DNA of 64,000 nt from assembly GCF_026230105.1 (NCBI RefSeq), contig NC_079485.1, forward strand, positions 28,625,572 through 28,689,571. The letters run 5' to 3'. Shown piece after piece: positions 22,601 through 29,990 of the stretch (its first letter is position 1; every line of letters begins with the position of its first letter). This DNA is from Diorhabda sublineata. Lineage: Eukaryota > Arthropoda > Insecta > Coleoptera > Chrysomelidae. A model generated the notes under the pieces. It made no database searches. It was not told where the DNA came from and saw only the letters and a list, made by a program, of their open reading frames with translations. Both the position numbers and the translations under genes were made by a program.

Positions 22601-23210
22601 ATAAATACCGGATAACAAGCAAATATATCACGAAAATAAAAAGCAGTAGGTACACAGGTCAAAAAAAATAACAACAAATATGTTAGTTTGCATACAAATA
22701 TAGGGGAAGAAAACTCAAGATATCAGTTCTATAAAAATTAAAACCGCTACCCAACTATACCTATACCACTAGTTAATTCTCGCGCAAACCAGATCGGTAG
22801 CTTTCGCAGAACTAGAACGAATGTGGAAGAGTTGCTTCCAAGATGTGCGCAAAGCAACGCGTTTCTTCAATGATTTTGTGAACTAGAATTGTTTTATAAG
22901 AATGATTTAAAAGGATACTTCCATTCAACGACGTCAATACATAGTTTTCTCAGCGGATTCTTGAGATATAGGCAGAAGAGGGCACGTTGCGGACGATCCG
23001 GGGGCGCCTTGCCACCACGTCGGACGGGTCGTTTGGGGGCCGTCGGCGTCCGAGCTGCTACTTGTCCCGGGCTCGTAACGCCCGCCCCCACGGTACTCAT
23101 CGCGGTGGCAGTCGCACTAATGGGGCCTTGCCATGCACACCCCCCTCTCTCTGCAGGTTGCACGGACCAAAAACGATTAGAAGACGATTCTCGAAGTTCA
23201 TACTGCAGCC
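1753..23210 (-). CDS. Ca-alpha1D: Cav1 (L-type) voltage-gated calcium channel alpha1 subunit, partial gene, exons listed separately
   Basis: Pore-forming subunit of the high-voltage-activated L-type calcium channel of the plasma membrane. The joined exons give about 824 residues: N-terminal region, domain I (S1-S6), I-II linker, domain II (S1-S6) and most of the II-III linker. Visible hallmarks are the domain I filter segment with TLEGW, the domain II filter segment with TGEDW (each supplying one glutamate of the EEEE filter), arginine-rich S4 helices (KALRAFRVLRPLRL and SVLRCVRLLRVFK), and the beta-subunit AID motif QQLEEDLRGYLDWITQAE. All junctions obey GT-AG and preserve phase. The family is about 2,000 residues or more, so the window holds less than half; the 5' exon(s) lie above 23210 and domains III-IV beyond base 1. 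The closest match from memory is Drosophila Ca-alpha1D rather than the cacophony (Cav2) type. Confidence 0.95.
2294..2447 (-). CDS. Ca-alpha1D: Ca channel alternative exon A: distal II-III linker / pre-IIIS1
   Basis: This exon of 154 nt encodes an acidic stretch (EEDVDIDVDDDEAE), then ARPRRLSEVTIVKKIRPIPK and GSAFFIFSHKNR. The RPRR..S.....PIP..S.FF.FS..NR pattern is the conserved segment just before IIIS1 in Cav1 channels. It starts by completing a Glu codon (2 bases) and ends with AG before GTAGGC. Exon B downstream (1891-1753) is homologous and has the same phases. Confidence 0.9.
3045..3530 (-). mobile_element. Penelope-like element, GIY-YIG endonuclease 3' fragment
   Basis: On the minus strand from about 3530 the frame reads LSGIYEISCDRKYIGQTKRS, then RFKEHIAHLKYRRTGISSIA and on to a stop near 3217. 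GIYEI and KYIGQTKRS are the GIY-YIG core, with Arg and the following RFKEH in place, as in the C-terminal endonuclease of Penelope-like retroelements. The reverse transcriptase part is absent (5' truncation). The 3' flank contains GACGCGCGTTTCGATAACC, a short sequence I associate with such elements. It lies in the intron between exons A and the 4.9 kb exon. Confidence 0.8.
3531..3722 (+). mobile_element. Inverted partial copy of the adjacent Penelope-like element
   Basis: The plus strand here repeats, in inverse orientation, the tail of the neighbouring minus-strand copy: it reads SHYHCININ, then VKLLKNLSNNKLLDA, matching SHNHCINVNNVKLLKNASNN, then skips to the shared GCGGGAA...TTGGTGGGAAA and GGTAAGTCAAGTTATTAGAT tail. 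The two copies together form a large imperfect hairpin. Confidence 0.75.
4070..4450 (-). mobile_element. mariner relic with internal deletion
   Basis: On the minus strand the frame reads KKISARWVTRMLNNAHKQT, a stop, then about 20 codons later YSPHSPDLAPSDNRLFPNF and ALVKEQL. These are the mariner ARWVPR.L and HSPDLAPSDY.LFP.L blocks. The part between them that carries the first two catalytic aspartates is missing. Sequence on either side up to about 4700 and 5000-5050 may also be derived from the element (AGGGCT-type ends), but I could not pair the termini. Confidence 0.7.
4872..4948 (-). CDS. Ca-alpha1D: Ca channel exon: short acidic II-III linker exon
   Basis: This 77 nt exon encodes SEHEGDAESQTKIGEEGEF then DEEQNE. 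It is poorly conserved in sequence but its acidic character fits the linker. The acceptor (TTTGTAG) and donor (GTATGC) are good and both phases match their neighbours. It ends with one base that pairs with either alternative downstream exon. Confidence 0.85.
5204..5390 (-). CDS. Ca-alpha1D: Ca channel exon: end of IIS6 and acidic start of the II-III linker
   Basis: This exon of 187 nt reads DILLNVFLAIAVDNLADAES, the end of IIS6 and the canonical exit sequence, then a strongly acidic linker with runs such as EKEEEEGE and VEEEHSVEEEE. It ends with AG of a split Arg codon before GTATGA. Confidence 0.93.
5488..5602 (-). CDS. Ca-alpha1D: Ca channel exon: domain II selectivity filter and IIS6
   Basis: This exon of 115 nt reads ILTGEDWNVVMYEGIQAYGG (filter Glu in TGEDW), then VLSCIYFIILFIC, the first part of IIS6. 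It ends with one base of a split codon before GTAATT. Confidence 0.95.
6852..7059 (-). CDS. Ca-alpha1D: Ca channel exon: IIS5 and domain II pore helix
   Basis: This exon of 208 nt reads [20 protein letters not shown], the IIS5 helix [20 protein letters not shown], the turret GGRFNKDTEEK and the pore helix FDSFWQSLLTVFQ. It ends on a complete Gln codon before GTAAGT. The next exon supplies ILTGEDWN. Confidence 0.95.
7438..8723 (+). mobile_element. Full-length-sized mariner with TIRs, degenerate and rearranged inside
   Basis: The inverted ends CGAGGATGGTCTCAGAAGTA (7438) and, on the other strand from 8723, CGAGGATGGTCCCAGAAGTA bracket 1286 bp, the normal mariner size. A TA follows the right end; the left flank is CA. 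Inside are mariner blocks: VGISKSAVQRIL, KVCARWMPRSLTMEQKQRRE, HHFTPKTKEQ, VFWDARGIIFID, NGEYYANLLQR, and the GYFEKLDDSYYKKGIELIEH end. Stops and frameshifts abound. An internal block is present twice (see findings). It lies in the intron between IIS4 and IIS5. Confidence 0.85.
9290..9770 (+). mobile_element. Non-LTR retrotransposon RNase H domain relic
   Basis: In plus-strand frames with several stops one can follow a DGSKQ-like start, then MTYSKSVLQAIEGSPINIYN and QELIFEIKNLLYQVEINKK, then SGIIGSEKIDHEAEEA. This order (DGS, SKSVLQAI, GI.GNE.AD..A.EA) is the RNase H fold at the C-terminus of Jockey/I/R1-like non-LTR retrotransposons. It is inactive and fragmentary. Confidence 0.6.
10629..10660. 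repeat. (AT)n microsatellite
   Basis: About 32 bp of uninterrupted AT dinucleotides. It creates a spurious IYIYIY ORF on the minus strand. Confidence 0.97.
11055..11206 (-). CDS. Ca-alpha1D: Ca channel exon: IIS3 and voltage sensor IIS4
   Basis: This exon of 152 nt reads GYFVSLFNRFDCFVVIGSI (IIS3), then a loop MPPLG and the IIS4 sensor SVLRCVRLLRVFKVTK. Acceptor TTTTAG and donor GTGAGT are good, and the split AA/A codon gives Lys at KYW in the next exon. Confidence 0.95.
11260..11333 (-). CDS. Ca-alpha1D: Ca channel exon: IIS2
   Basis: This 74 nt exon reads YTNMFFIALFTMEMLLKMYS then LGFQ. It is too short to be seen as an ORF, but is fixed by flanking splice sites, phase and conservation of the IIS2 segment. 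It joins DDFQ-E to YTNMF on the 5' side. Confidence 0.92.
11694..12500 (-). mobile_element. Tc1-like transposon relic
   Basis: The left end reads ACTACCGGCCAGAAGGTTTT, a typical Tc1-type terminal sequence. On the minus strand, broken frames give KIRKLQWAEKHKNWTHEEWK, DELKFEVFGS, then KHSSKLCKQYLEELERKNVL and LPELNPIELLWD, which are the Tc1 transposase blocks around the second aspartate and third acidic residue. Stops are frequent and the other terminus was not seen. Confidence 0.75.
12475..12488. repeat. Short (TG)n microsatellite
   Basis: Seven TG dinucleotides. Confidence 0.9.
13123..13529 (-). CDS. Ca-alpha1D: Ca channel exon: I-II linker with AID, and IIS1
   Basis: This exon of 407 nt begins EFSKEREKAKARGDFHKLRE and carries the alpha-interaction domain QQLEEDLRGYLDWITQAE, which binds the beta subunit. 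A charged linker follows, then RRSCRKAVKSQSFYWLIIVL leads into IIS1 and the loop YKQPRWLDDFQ. The AID matches the consensus QQxExxLxGYxxWIxxxE. Confidence 0.95.
13580..13683 (-). CDS. Ca-alpha1D: Ca channel exon: IS6
   Basis: This exon of 104 nt reads IQDAMGRTWQWAYFVSMVI, then LGAFFVMNLILGVLSG, the pore-lining IS6 helix. Vertebrate Cav1 genes carry two mutually exclusive exons at this site (8/8a). No second copy was seen in the flanking introns by eye (13684-17017 and the short intron at 13530-13579). Confidence 0.94.
13740..15450. other. Intron sequence, no gene recognised
   Basis: Part of the 3.3 kb intron between the domain I pore exon and IS6. A slightly GC-richer patch at 14205-14400 (GGTTCCGGTTCACAGTCGG and onward) resembles a solo LTR or TE edge but no matching partner was found. 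No second IS6 exon was seen. Confidence 0.35.
15455..15763. mobile_element. Short inverted-repeat element (MITE-like), about 310 bp
   Basis: The left end (TAAATGAAGTGCATTGTC at about 15465) and the reverse complement of the right end (TAAATGAAGTGAATTGTC) match, and continue to a shared TCAAATTTGA. The match covers about 45 bp with roughly a quarter of positions different. The interior has no ORF. It sits in the intron before IS6. Confidence 0.7.
15880..16430. other. Unassigned GC-richer repeat-like segment
   Basis: This block has higher GC than its surroundings and contains ACGTCGCGTGTGCTGAGTC, several CpGs and an AATAAA-like string. It could be part of an LTR or a transposon end. No coding homology was recognised. 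A 79-codon minus-strand ORF follows at 16675-16436 with no family I know. Confidence 0.25.
17018..17214 (-). CDS. Ca-alpha1D: Ca channel exon: domain I pore loop and selectivity filter
   Basis: This exon of 197 nt contains the turret (CGIDVGFNC, WTGPNDGITNFDNFG) and the pore helix and filter LTVFQCITLEGWTDVLYN. The Glu in TLEGW is the domain I filter glutamate. Donor GTAAGT follows the complete Asn codon. Confidence 0.95.
17619..17771 (-). CDS. Ca-alpha1D: Ca channel exon: S4-S5 linker and IS5
   Basis: This exon of 153 nt reads [20 protein letters not shown], then VLFVIIIYAIIGLELFSGKM and the start of the pore turret. IS5 is essentially the invertebrate Cav1 consensus. The ORF could be read through the donor for about 20 more codons, but the GTAAGA donor with phase match to the next exon marks the true end. 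Confidence 0.94.
17885..18330 (+). mobile_element. Non-LTR retrotransposon RT C-terminal relic
   Basis: Plus-strand frames read KPFKYLGNLIYNKAQ, then KEKMQPGFKSYYSYMKSLSP and KSALMKLRCDL. This matches the FKYLG..I...G....EI..RI..G...YY....L.S..LS...K..LY..LI pattern after the palm of RTE-like and related reverse transcriptases. It is broken by stops and has no upstream palm domain. Confidence 0.5.
18655..18761 (-). CDS. Ca-alpha1D: Ca channel exon: voltage sensor IS4
   Basis: This exon of 107 nt reads LITTVLQNLSKETFDVK, then ALRAFRVLRPLRLVSGVP, the domain I S4 voltage sensor with a positive residue about every third position. Donor GTAAGT follows CCAA; the split codon gives Ser, so VPS-LQVV joins the next exon as in other Cav1 channels. 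Confidence 0.95.
18900..19650 (-). mobile_element. Non-LTR retrotransposon RT relic (family 1)
   Basis: On the minus strand one reads SSFLKDRSIQVSIDGHILGK, FEVNAGVPQG and later FVDDS, the fingers/palm of a reverse transcriptase with FADD altered to FVDD. After a disrupted stretch comes NIIPPSAVFARPT. The same sequence family occurs on the plus strand at 24000-24720 and 46320-47310, where the same blocks can be read. Confidence 0.7.
20286..20425 (-). CDS. Ca-alpha1D: Ca channel exon: IS2 and IS3
   Basis: This exon of 140 nt begins with EKIEYLFLVIFTTECVMKIL (IS2) and ends with RNGWNLLDFTIVVIG (IS3). The NGWNLLDF motif is diagnostic of voltage-gated calcium and sodium channels. It ends with two bases of a Gly codon before donor GTACGT. 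Confidence 0.94.
20540..20830 (+). mobile_element. IS630-like DDE element, 5' flank segment (copy 1)
   Basis: This segment (AAATGTACCTGAGCTAATAC, ACAGGTTTGGAGTG, then GTTTTTCCATATAGTAA) matches 40335-40550 at high similarity, where it precedes a transposase remnant. In this copy it is separated from the transposase remnant at 21060 by a small inverted-repeat element. Confidence 0.6.
20850..21015. mobile_element. MITE-like element, partial (family shared with 47.3 kb)
   Basis: TGACATGATGCAAAACAACG at 20858 and the following stretch through GCATGCGCAGATGAAG match 47320-47400 closely. The right end ATTGCATCCACGTTGCA is a partial inverse of the left end. It lies between the two halves of an IS630-like element, which suggests insertion into it. 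Confidence 0.55.
21040..21560 (+). mobile_element. IS630-like DDE transposase relic (copy 1)
   Basis: The plus strand reads DMNADVFKEWFK, then ISYANYHSRLLEKLPTTKWF and EKDLQNWLNSKFHPG, then KKYETDEITENLGMTMVR. These are blocks of the IS630/Tc1-related DDE_3 family common in insect genomes. The aspartate expected in the MDNA.YHS block is absent here. The downstream part 21300-21550 is shared with 41690-41900, so both are copies of one element. Confidence 0.65.
21891..21996 (-). CDS. Ca-alpha1D: Ca channel exon: transmembrane segment IS1
   Basis: This exon of 106 nt runs from acceptor TTTCCAG to donor GTAAGT. It reads PFEWLILLTIFANCVALAVY and then an extracellular loop with two N-glycosylation-like sites (NTDS, NTT). 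The first base completes the Lys codon begun in the previous exon and the last codon is complete, giving the join YL-EKIEY with the next exon. Confidence 0.93.
22240..22650. other. Intron segment with clustered GCCGTT-type motifs
   Basis: This segment has several close variants of GCCGTT (TTGCCGTTGCCGTTTGCTG, CGCCGTCTGCCGTTGG, GACGGCCGTTCG) and a GGTTAGGTTAGG. It lies in the intron between the N-terminal and IS1 exons and may be the subterminal region of a non-autonomous element. No coding sense was found. Confidence 0.35.
22919..23210 (-). CDS. Ca-alpha1D: Ca channel exon: N-terminal cytoplasmic region up to IS1
   Basis: This exon of 292 nt starts after a TTTCAG acceptor with two bases of a split codon and ends in GAATGGAA before the donor GTATCC. 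It reads a cytoplasmic stretch with FWSVQPAERGGCAWQ, then a basic Pro/Ala/Arg-rich part, then RPQRALFCLYLKNPLRKLC and VVEWK, the conserved lead into IS1. It contains no in-frame ATG at its 5' end, so the start codon is in an upstream exon. It is strikingly GC-rich for this window. A plus-strand ORF over the same bases is only its shadow. Confidence 0.93.
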
Positions 23211-23995
23211 CTGAAACAAAAAAAACTTCATTAAAAATTCCATTCTCAATGAAGTATAAACTTAAGAAGTGTTCAACATTTCATGGATGAGAATTTAAAA
23301 TTAAGCAAATTGGCGAACTAAAAGGTTACCAGAAACCGAAAGAAAAATTAACAATCAACTATTGGTGATATAAAAACCTTGCTCAACAGGTACTATAGGC
23401 AATTAAATACAGAGAAAATAGAGCAACCTCAATTTACTAATGAAAATATAGGCACCAATCTTCTTCCTTATCACATATTGAAACAGATTGTACATTTTAA
23501 CAAAGCTTTTTTTGCGTCTTTATTTGCACATCACTTACCGATAATGTAGTACTAGTATTTGGTCTATTATCTTCTATTTTATTTTTGGTATTTTCGACAT
23601 AAGTCAGTTTAATAACTATCATGAATCATTCTGTCCCGAGTTGATCAATAATAACAGGGATTGAGGTAGTCTTCACTGTGTAACACTAATGAAGACTAAT
23701 GGATAAAATACATACAATTTTACAGTATAATTAATGAGCGCTTTATCTTGTTTCCTTTGATTTGTCTGTTTTCAAAATCAATAAACTAACTCTTCTGCTG
23801 AATAGTTTTAACTACAATGTTTGTACACATATTCATTTATATAAATTGACAAATGTATCGGAATTCTAAGTGAAGAAAGAATGAAACAGAAGTATCTGTT
23901 GATTATTATACAACAGACATCGGACATCAATGATGCGGCATAAAGAAGAGCTTAGCACATAGAAGAATGTTCAAAGCACCCACACATGTAAACAA
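23211..23995. other. Sequence upstream of the N-terminal exon, no gene recognised
   Basis: AT-rich sequence with no ORF of note. It should be intron, because the exon at 23210 starts inside a codon. Confidence 0.4.
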
Positions 23996-23999
23996 GACT

Positions 24000-24810
24000 A
24001 CTTAATAGATTAATGTTCATTCATCGATTGGATCAGTAGCTTTCTCAAAGACCGATCTATCCAAGTCGCAATCGGTGGATACGTCTCGGAGAGGTTTAAG
24101 GTCAACGCTGGTATTCCTAGGAATACATCTTATCACCTTCTCTCTTTCTCCTGTATATTATATAGCTTCGCCGACGATAGCTCAATAGTGTCGTCGTTCA
24201 GATCTGCCGCCCGAATAAACTAGACTAACATCCAAATCCGTAGCTAGCTACAGATCACTACTATCTATAACGATCTTGAAAATATTCTGGAGTGAGTTGG
24301 AACCAATCTTATTGAGTTAAATACAGCAAAGACCCGGGCTTTTATGAAGAAGGCTGACGCTGCAGCTCACGATTTGGTCCCGTCTGGACATAAAATATCA
24401 CCATCATCGCAAATTCGCTTGCTGGGTGTTGAGTTTGGAAGCAATATGTCTAACACAGCTTCACAAAAATTTGGAGCCCTCTTTAAGACAAATTTCCTTG
24501 TATTGAAATGGAAGGTTTGAACATGAATATAGTCATCATTGAAATGTTTCATTCGTAGTAATGCAACCAAGACCACATAATAGATTAATGTTCACTCATC
24601 GATTGGCTCAGTAGCTGTCTCAAAGACCAATCCATCCAAGTCGCAATCGATGGATATATGCCAGAGAGGTTCAAGGTCAACGAAAGTATCTTAGGGATGC
24701 ATCTAGTCACCTTCACAAAAGACAAATTTCCTTATATTGGAATGGAAGTTTTGAAAATCAACATAGTCGTTATTGAAATGTTTGTTTCGTATCATTTAGG
24801 GACTTATTAG
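24000..24810 (+). mobile_element. Non-LTR retrotransposon RT relic (family 1), locally duplicated
   Basis: The plus strand at 24028 reads WISSFLKDRSIQVAIGGYVS, ERFKVNAGIPRN, then FADDSSIVSSFRSAAR at about 24172. At 24585-24700 the same start (CTCATCGATTGGCTCAGTAG) recurs with RFKVNE. The segment beginning GACAAATTTCCTTGTATT at 24487 recurs at 24717. The copy is therefore internally duplicated as well as mutated. Confidence 0.7.
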
Positions 24811-25317
24811 TGTGTGATTATGTTGAGGGTCGATTCGGTTCTCAGAGAACGTGAAAAATCTTTTTGATCTGTCGAGGGTTGGTACTGCTAGATCTTATGT
24901 TACAAAAAGTTACTTTAACTGATACTACTAGAAACTCATACAATATCGATGATAAATTGATTAACAGTATTTATTCCGTCAGGATCTACTGAAATATGTT
25001 AATTTATTGACTGCAATAATTCCATTAAAATTTGTTTGCGTCTTCGTATGTTTATTTTTAAAAGCGAAATCATATTTTATTGGTAATCATTTATTTGCTT
25101 TTAGTAACACAGTTCCTTGGTTACGCCACAAACATTATAAATTTCTCTGGGATAATAAGCAGTTTTTCTCCTCCGGCGGCAACATAAAACATAATTTAAT
25201 TTTTCCCGTACAAAATTAATTTTCCTTTTTGACGATATCCAAATGGAACATATATTTCATCCAAAAAATGTAGAAGTAAATTAAACATTTATACCTAGAC
25301 GATGCTATATACAATCG

Positions 25318-26400
25318 TGGGCAAAAAAACCGACACGAGTCGCACGCTCTCGGTCAAAATCTCTAGCAAAAAATTTGTAGCTTCCATTCTTTTTCTGATT
25401 TTAGCATCTAGAAACAATTAGTCTTAGATTTATAAAGAGAGTTGTCTAACTTGTTATTGAGCTATTTTTTTCAATAAAGGGAAATTATCTAACAAAAAGA
25501 AATTTTAAACAAAAAAAAAGGTTATTATTAACCGTGAAGAATATTCAAGCTTAAATTCGTCAAAATAATAATTTATTTTGAAATTAACGTATGAATATTT
25601 AGTCTTCCCTCTCCTAGCTGTAATAACAGCTTCCAAGCGCTTTTTCATGGATAGATTAAATATCTTTACTTGTATCTTGTTTGATACTATCCCATTCTTC
25701 AGTAAGCGCCATTTTAACATCCGATTTCTCGGATTTCTAGCCGGAACTGCTCATCCCAAAAATGCTCGATGGAATTTAAGTCTTGGCGTCAAACTAACTA
25801 ATCCATAGCGACAATTTCGACATCCTGTAAAAACTGCTGTACAGAACATATAGTATGTGGACGCATTGTCCTGAATTATGATAATTTTTTTGGCGATTAA
25901 AATGGCCTAGGGAACGACGTGATCCCCCAAATATTTCTATGTATTGGTTTGCCGTTAATCCCTCACTCCACCGCTTTCAATAAAAACAAATCGGTTTTTG
26001 CTTCAATTGAATTGTCCGCCCAAACTATCCAGGAACCTTCTCCAAAAGGCACGATTTCTTATATGGCAATAATGCGCAAATCTTTCTCCAAGTTCTCCTC
26101 TTCCTCTTCAATCGCTACCATGCAGGTACACTTCGTTTGAGAAGAGAACAGAGCCCCATTGTTCGTCAGTCCAATTAACATATTCTCTGGCAAATCATAA
26201 ACGGGCTGCTCGGTGGGCTGAGGTTAATTTGGGGCCAGTAGCTGGCCTTTCAGCTCAAGGCTAGCTGCCTTAAGTCTTCTTCTGACTGTGTAGGAATTCC
26301 TTGCGTTTCTTGGTATAGGAATAATGAGTTTCCCGGCCTTTAAAAAAGCTCTTGATAATAAAAACTGGCCGAGATACAAAAAATAAAAACCACCGTCAGA
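25318..26400 (-). mobile_element. Tc1-like transposon relic, 3' end intact
   Basis: The end at 25318 (GTGGGCAAAAAAACCGACAC) resembles the termini of the 52.3 kb element. Minus-strand frames read YTVRRRLKAASLELKGQLLA then PEN-like FAREYVNW remnants with LFS, and finally KKRLEAVITARRGKTKY, the typical Tc1 transposase C-terminus. Multiple stops are present. No matching 5' terminus was seen near 26400. Confidence 0.75.
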
Positions 26401-26439
26401 GACAGACGAATATCACGTAAAGAAACAACCGGAAAAATC

Positions 26440-26945
26440 AAGATAATTCAAGATGATAAGCAAAAAACGCTGCGTGATATACCTCCAAGTGAACCTGGGA
26501 AGAGCTATAGCGGTGCATGATTCAATTAATGTGGCTGCGAACGATTTAAATGCTGATTTGAATGTCGTTGCTGAGCCAAGCAAGAAAATTGCGATGAACG
26601 AAAAATAGATAACTGATAATAGAACGGACGTAGAGATATATATCAGGAATAGAAAATGTAGTACCGCAGAATCGAAGGTATATAACGGATTTCTGATAGT
26701 GAAGATGGGCCCTGTTTCGGTGATAGCTTACCTGGCTTCAAATATCGTATCAGAAGAATGCAACAATAAAGTTAACGAAATTTTCGACGCCGCTAACCGC
26801 GAGGGAGGCGAGGTCCTGATACTTGGAGATATGAACGCTATGGAGCTCACCCGTGAAAAACAACAGGGGAGGGTTCTGGACGGAACTTATAACCCAAAAG
26901 AATTTGGTGGTGTACAACTACGGCACACCCAGATAGATAGATAGC
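26440..26945 (+). mobile_element. Non-LTR retrotransposon APE endonuclease relic
   Basis: Plus-strand frames read KKIAMNEK, YIRNRKCSTAESKVYNGF, VKMGPVSVIAYLASNI, then NKVNEIFDAANREGGEVLIL and GDMNA. This is the order of the apurinic-like endonuclease of R1/LOA/Jockey-type elements, with the GD(F/M)NA active-site motif visible. The reverse transcriptase does not follow. Confidence 0.65.
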
Positions 26946-27799
26946 TTTGGTTAGGTTAAGTCCGTTTAAGTTAGGTTAGATAGTTTAGACATATGATGCT
27001 GCTTCTAACATCTGACAAAAATGTATGAGTTATTGTGACATGATTGATAAAAAAATATAATCAATATTAGCATCATTTTCAACTGTTTATAGCTGCCATG
27101 TCATGTGTACATTTAAGTGATATTCAATATAGGTAATAAGACAAATGGGAGGAATGTGAATAAATAATTGCGCATTCTTCGTTATTTTGTATTTGTTACA
27201 GTGAGTATGGTTTATCATTTAAGTGAAATCATGAATAAAGTGAAGAAGATCATCATAATTCAAGATATTTTCCCATTGCTATTATTTTTTAATTACTTTT
27301 TCTTTTATTTGAATTATTCCTGAGCGTGTCGATTTAATGAGGCATTTGTAATTTGCTGAATGTATACTTATACAGTCATTCTGAACAAACATTCAGTGTG
27401 AGAGCTACAACTTACTTTTAAAGAGGGATGTGTAACACAAATTGGCTCTATTTTTGTCTCTGCTCTATATTTGCGGCAGAGACAATTTTTCTTTCGGTTT
27501 TTACGTCAAGACTGTAAATAAATATAGAATGAAGTAATATATGAAAACCTCCTTTGTAAAATGGGTTCTATTTACGTTTAATAGATCGATAAAATGGGAA
27601 AAACTGTTTTAATTGGATAAGACTACAATGAATTTCAATCATTCCACAAGTTGTAACTGGTATTAATTATATTTAAAATACATTTCTTACAAAAGTTACG
27701 TGAGTCATTTGCTCTCATCCAATTGATATTGATAAAAATACAATATTGTTTTATTTTCAAATATCGCCCCTTGATCTCAAAAAATTAATTAATGCCTGA

Positions 27800-27885
27800 C
27801 TTTTCTGTCCATCTGGGTGCTTTTTAAACCGGTCTTTCACAAATCTCCTAGTTTGTCCAACGTAATTTCCATCGCATTGTATTTA
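27800..27885 (-). mobile_element. Short Penelope-like GIY-YIG fragment
   Basis: The minus strand reads CDGNYVGQTRRFVKDRFKKH, the YIG part and downstream Arg/His block of a GIY-YIG domain, of a family different from the 3.2 kb copy. Only about 28 codons are recognisable. Confidence 0.55.
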
Positions 27886-28799
27886 ATGTTTGTATGACTG
27901 ACTTTTTAACCTACTTTGCACATTTGCACACTTGTCAAAGACTGACTAGAATGCAATAAGTCGATCAAAATATCTGATTATCCTGATTAAATTCGACAGG
28001 ATTCATCGAGTACCCTTCACATGATAGAGCTAGTGGACGAACTACGTAAGGGCGCAGTCCCAGACTTTACAAAATCGACAAAAAATATATTAGAAACTAG
28101 TTTAACACAGCAAATTGAACTAAGAAGCAAAAAATAAAATTCAGTTTAAAAAACCGGTGAAACACGTTTTTAGAGTTAGTTATACTATAAAGTAAAAACT
28201 AAATTAAGGTTAAAAAAAACTAAAAGACACTAGTTTGGTAAAAATCAAACTAAAATGTAAAAAATTATTCTTGGCATAAGAATAGAATAGAATTAAACTA
28301 ACTCTGTGTTTTGGGATGAAACTGGTAAAAAATTATAAGGAATGTCATCGAGTCCTAAAGTTCTATATCATCATTTTAAGCTAGTTGGGTAAATGGGGAT
28401 ATGGAGAACAATGAAGAGAAGACTTATTTAGTGATAGTTACAGAAAAATAATTCGGACAACCGGAAATAGGAATCGAATCGAGATCTATTGGTTACGCAC
28501 TAGAACTTTCACCAGTTAAGCTGTCCTAGAGACACGTACCGCATTTATATTTTAGTCACCTACATAAGAGACCCACCGAGAAATAATGGCATCGATCTTA
28601 CCATAGAGAGCTATCTCTTAAGAAAATGGGGAAAGAAAGGAACAATGGAAAGAAAAATCCTTTTGACAGTCCATGGACTGCGAATCAAACTCAGATGTAT
28701 TAGTTATAAAACGCAAAGTTCAAAAAGAGGTTTTTATCATTTCTGTTCAAATATAAACTACTACTACCCATCAATTTAGATTTTTAAATAACAGAAGCA

Positions 28800-29990
28800 C
28801 AAATGATGCTGATTGAGTTAATCATAATATTTTAATCAACAAATTGCAGTACTACGGTTTCAGGGGAACACCTCTCGCATGTTTCAAGTCATACCTTACC
28901 AACAGAAGTCAGATTGTAAAGGTTGATACAACGATGTCATCTTGCAAGCCAATAGAATGTGGAGTGCCACAAGGCTCAGTACTAGGCCCTATTTTGTTTT
29001 TTCTGTTCATCAATGACATTGCCTATATACATATCAGCGGTTAAATATGTCTCTTTGCGGACGATACAAGTTTCTCTTGGAGCAGCCCTGATCTTATGGC
29101 ACTTCATATCTAAGGCCCTAATTACCCTTAAATCACGGTGCGATTCTAATCTTTTATGTCTCAACGTTGCTAAAACTAAAGTTTCATCATATAAAAATAC
29201 ATCGCAGCCTTTTTTATTAAATAACACCATCATTGACGTCGTTGAATCTATAAAATTCTCAGGGCTTGTTGTGGTTTTATCTAAAAAAATAAGTTCTGCC
29301 TGTTTTGTGTTGAGATCAGTTACCAAGGAACTGAACTTATCCAATTCTATAACAGTTTATTATGCCCTTATCGAGTCGCCCTTCCCTTCTGGGGTAAGTG
29401 TGGTGCGACTTAAACTCCAAAAGAGACCTGTTAAATATTACCTCAGACTACATAGCAGCGCTCATTGCTGGGACTTCTTCAAGAGGTTCAAAATATTGCC
29501 TCTTCCTTCCTCATTCATCTTTGAATCCGTTTGCATAATTCATAAGCACGCTTAGAAAGATCATTGGTCAGCTATCTTAGGAACGCGAAGCACGATCTTT
29601 ATCTGCCTACTCCACGTTCAGAATTGGTTAGGGGCTCAATACTTTAGCATGCAAAAAATGCCCAATCATTCGCCAATTGAAATCAAACCTTTAACATCTT
29701 TTTCCCGTATTCCGCAATAATTTGAGGGCATATTTATTGGAAGAAAGACTTTTACTCTAATACTAATATTTAATTCGGAGCATGCTACGCACTGGTTTAA
29801 TGTTGTTATTTGTTTTTATTGCAAATTATTACTTATTTTAGGACTCCCGTATAGTTTGTTTTATTATTTGGTTTAATCTTGACACCATATACATGTGAAG
29901 AGTTTTATATATAAAAATTTTGTAATTTTGTTATTCATTAAAGTTTTGTCTACAAATTGTACACCATTTTTTGACAATAAAGCATTTCTC
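28800..29990 (+). mobile_element. Non-LTR retrotransposon RT relic (family 2), copy 1
   Basis: The plus strand reads QYYGFRGTPLACFKSYLTNR, then CGVPQGSVLGPILFFLFIND and, after a frameshift, FADDTSFSW with SVTKELNLSNSITVYYALIE and HSSAHCWDFFKRFKILPLPS. These are palm and thumb blocks of a reverse transcriptase with the catalytic ADD pair preserved. It ends with an AATAAA-rich AT tail. The copy has several frameshifts. Confidence 0.8.

Noticed and set aside
22889..23290. Plus-strand ORFs of 133 and 75 codons over a GC-rich block
   Set aside because: They are antisense shadows of the calcium-channel N-terminal exon, whose minus-strand reading is conserved.
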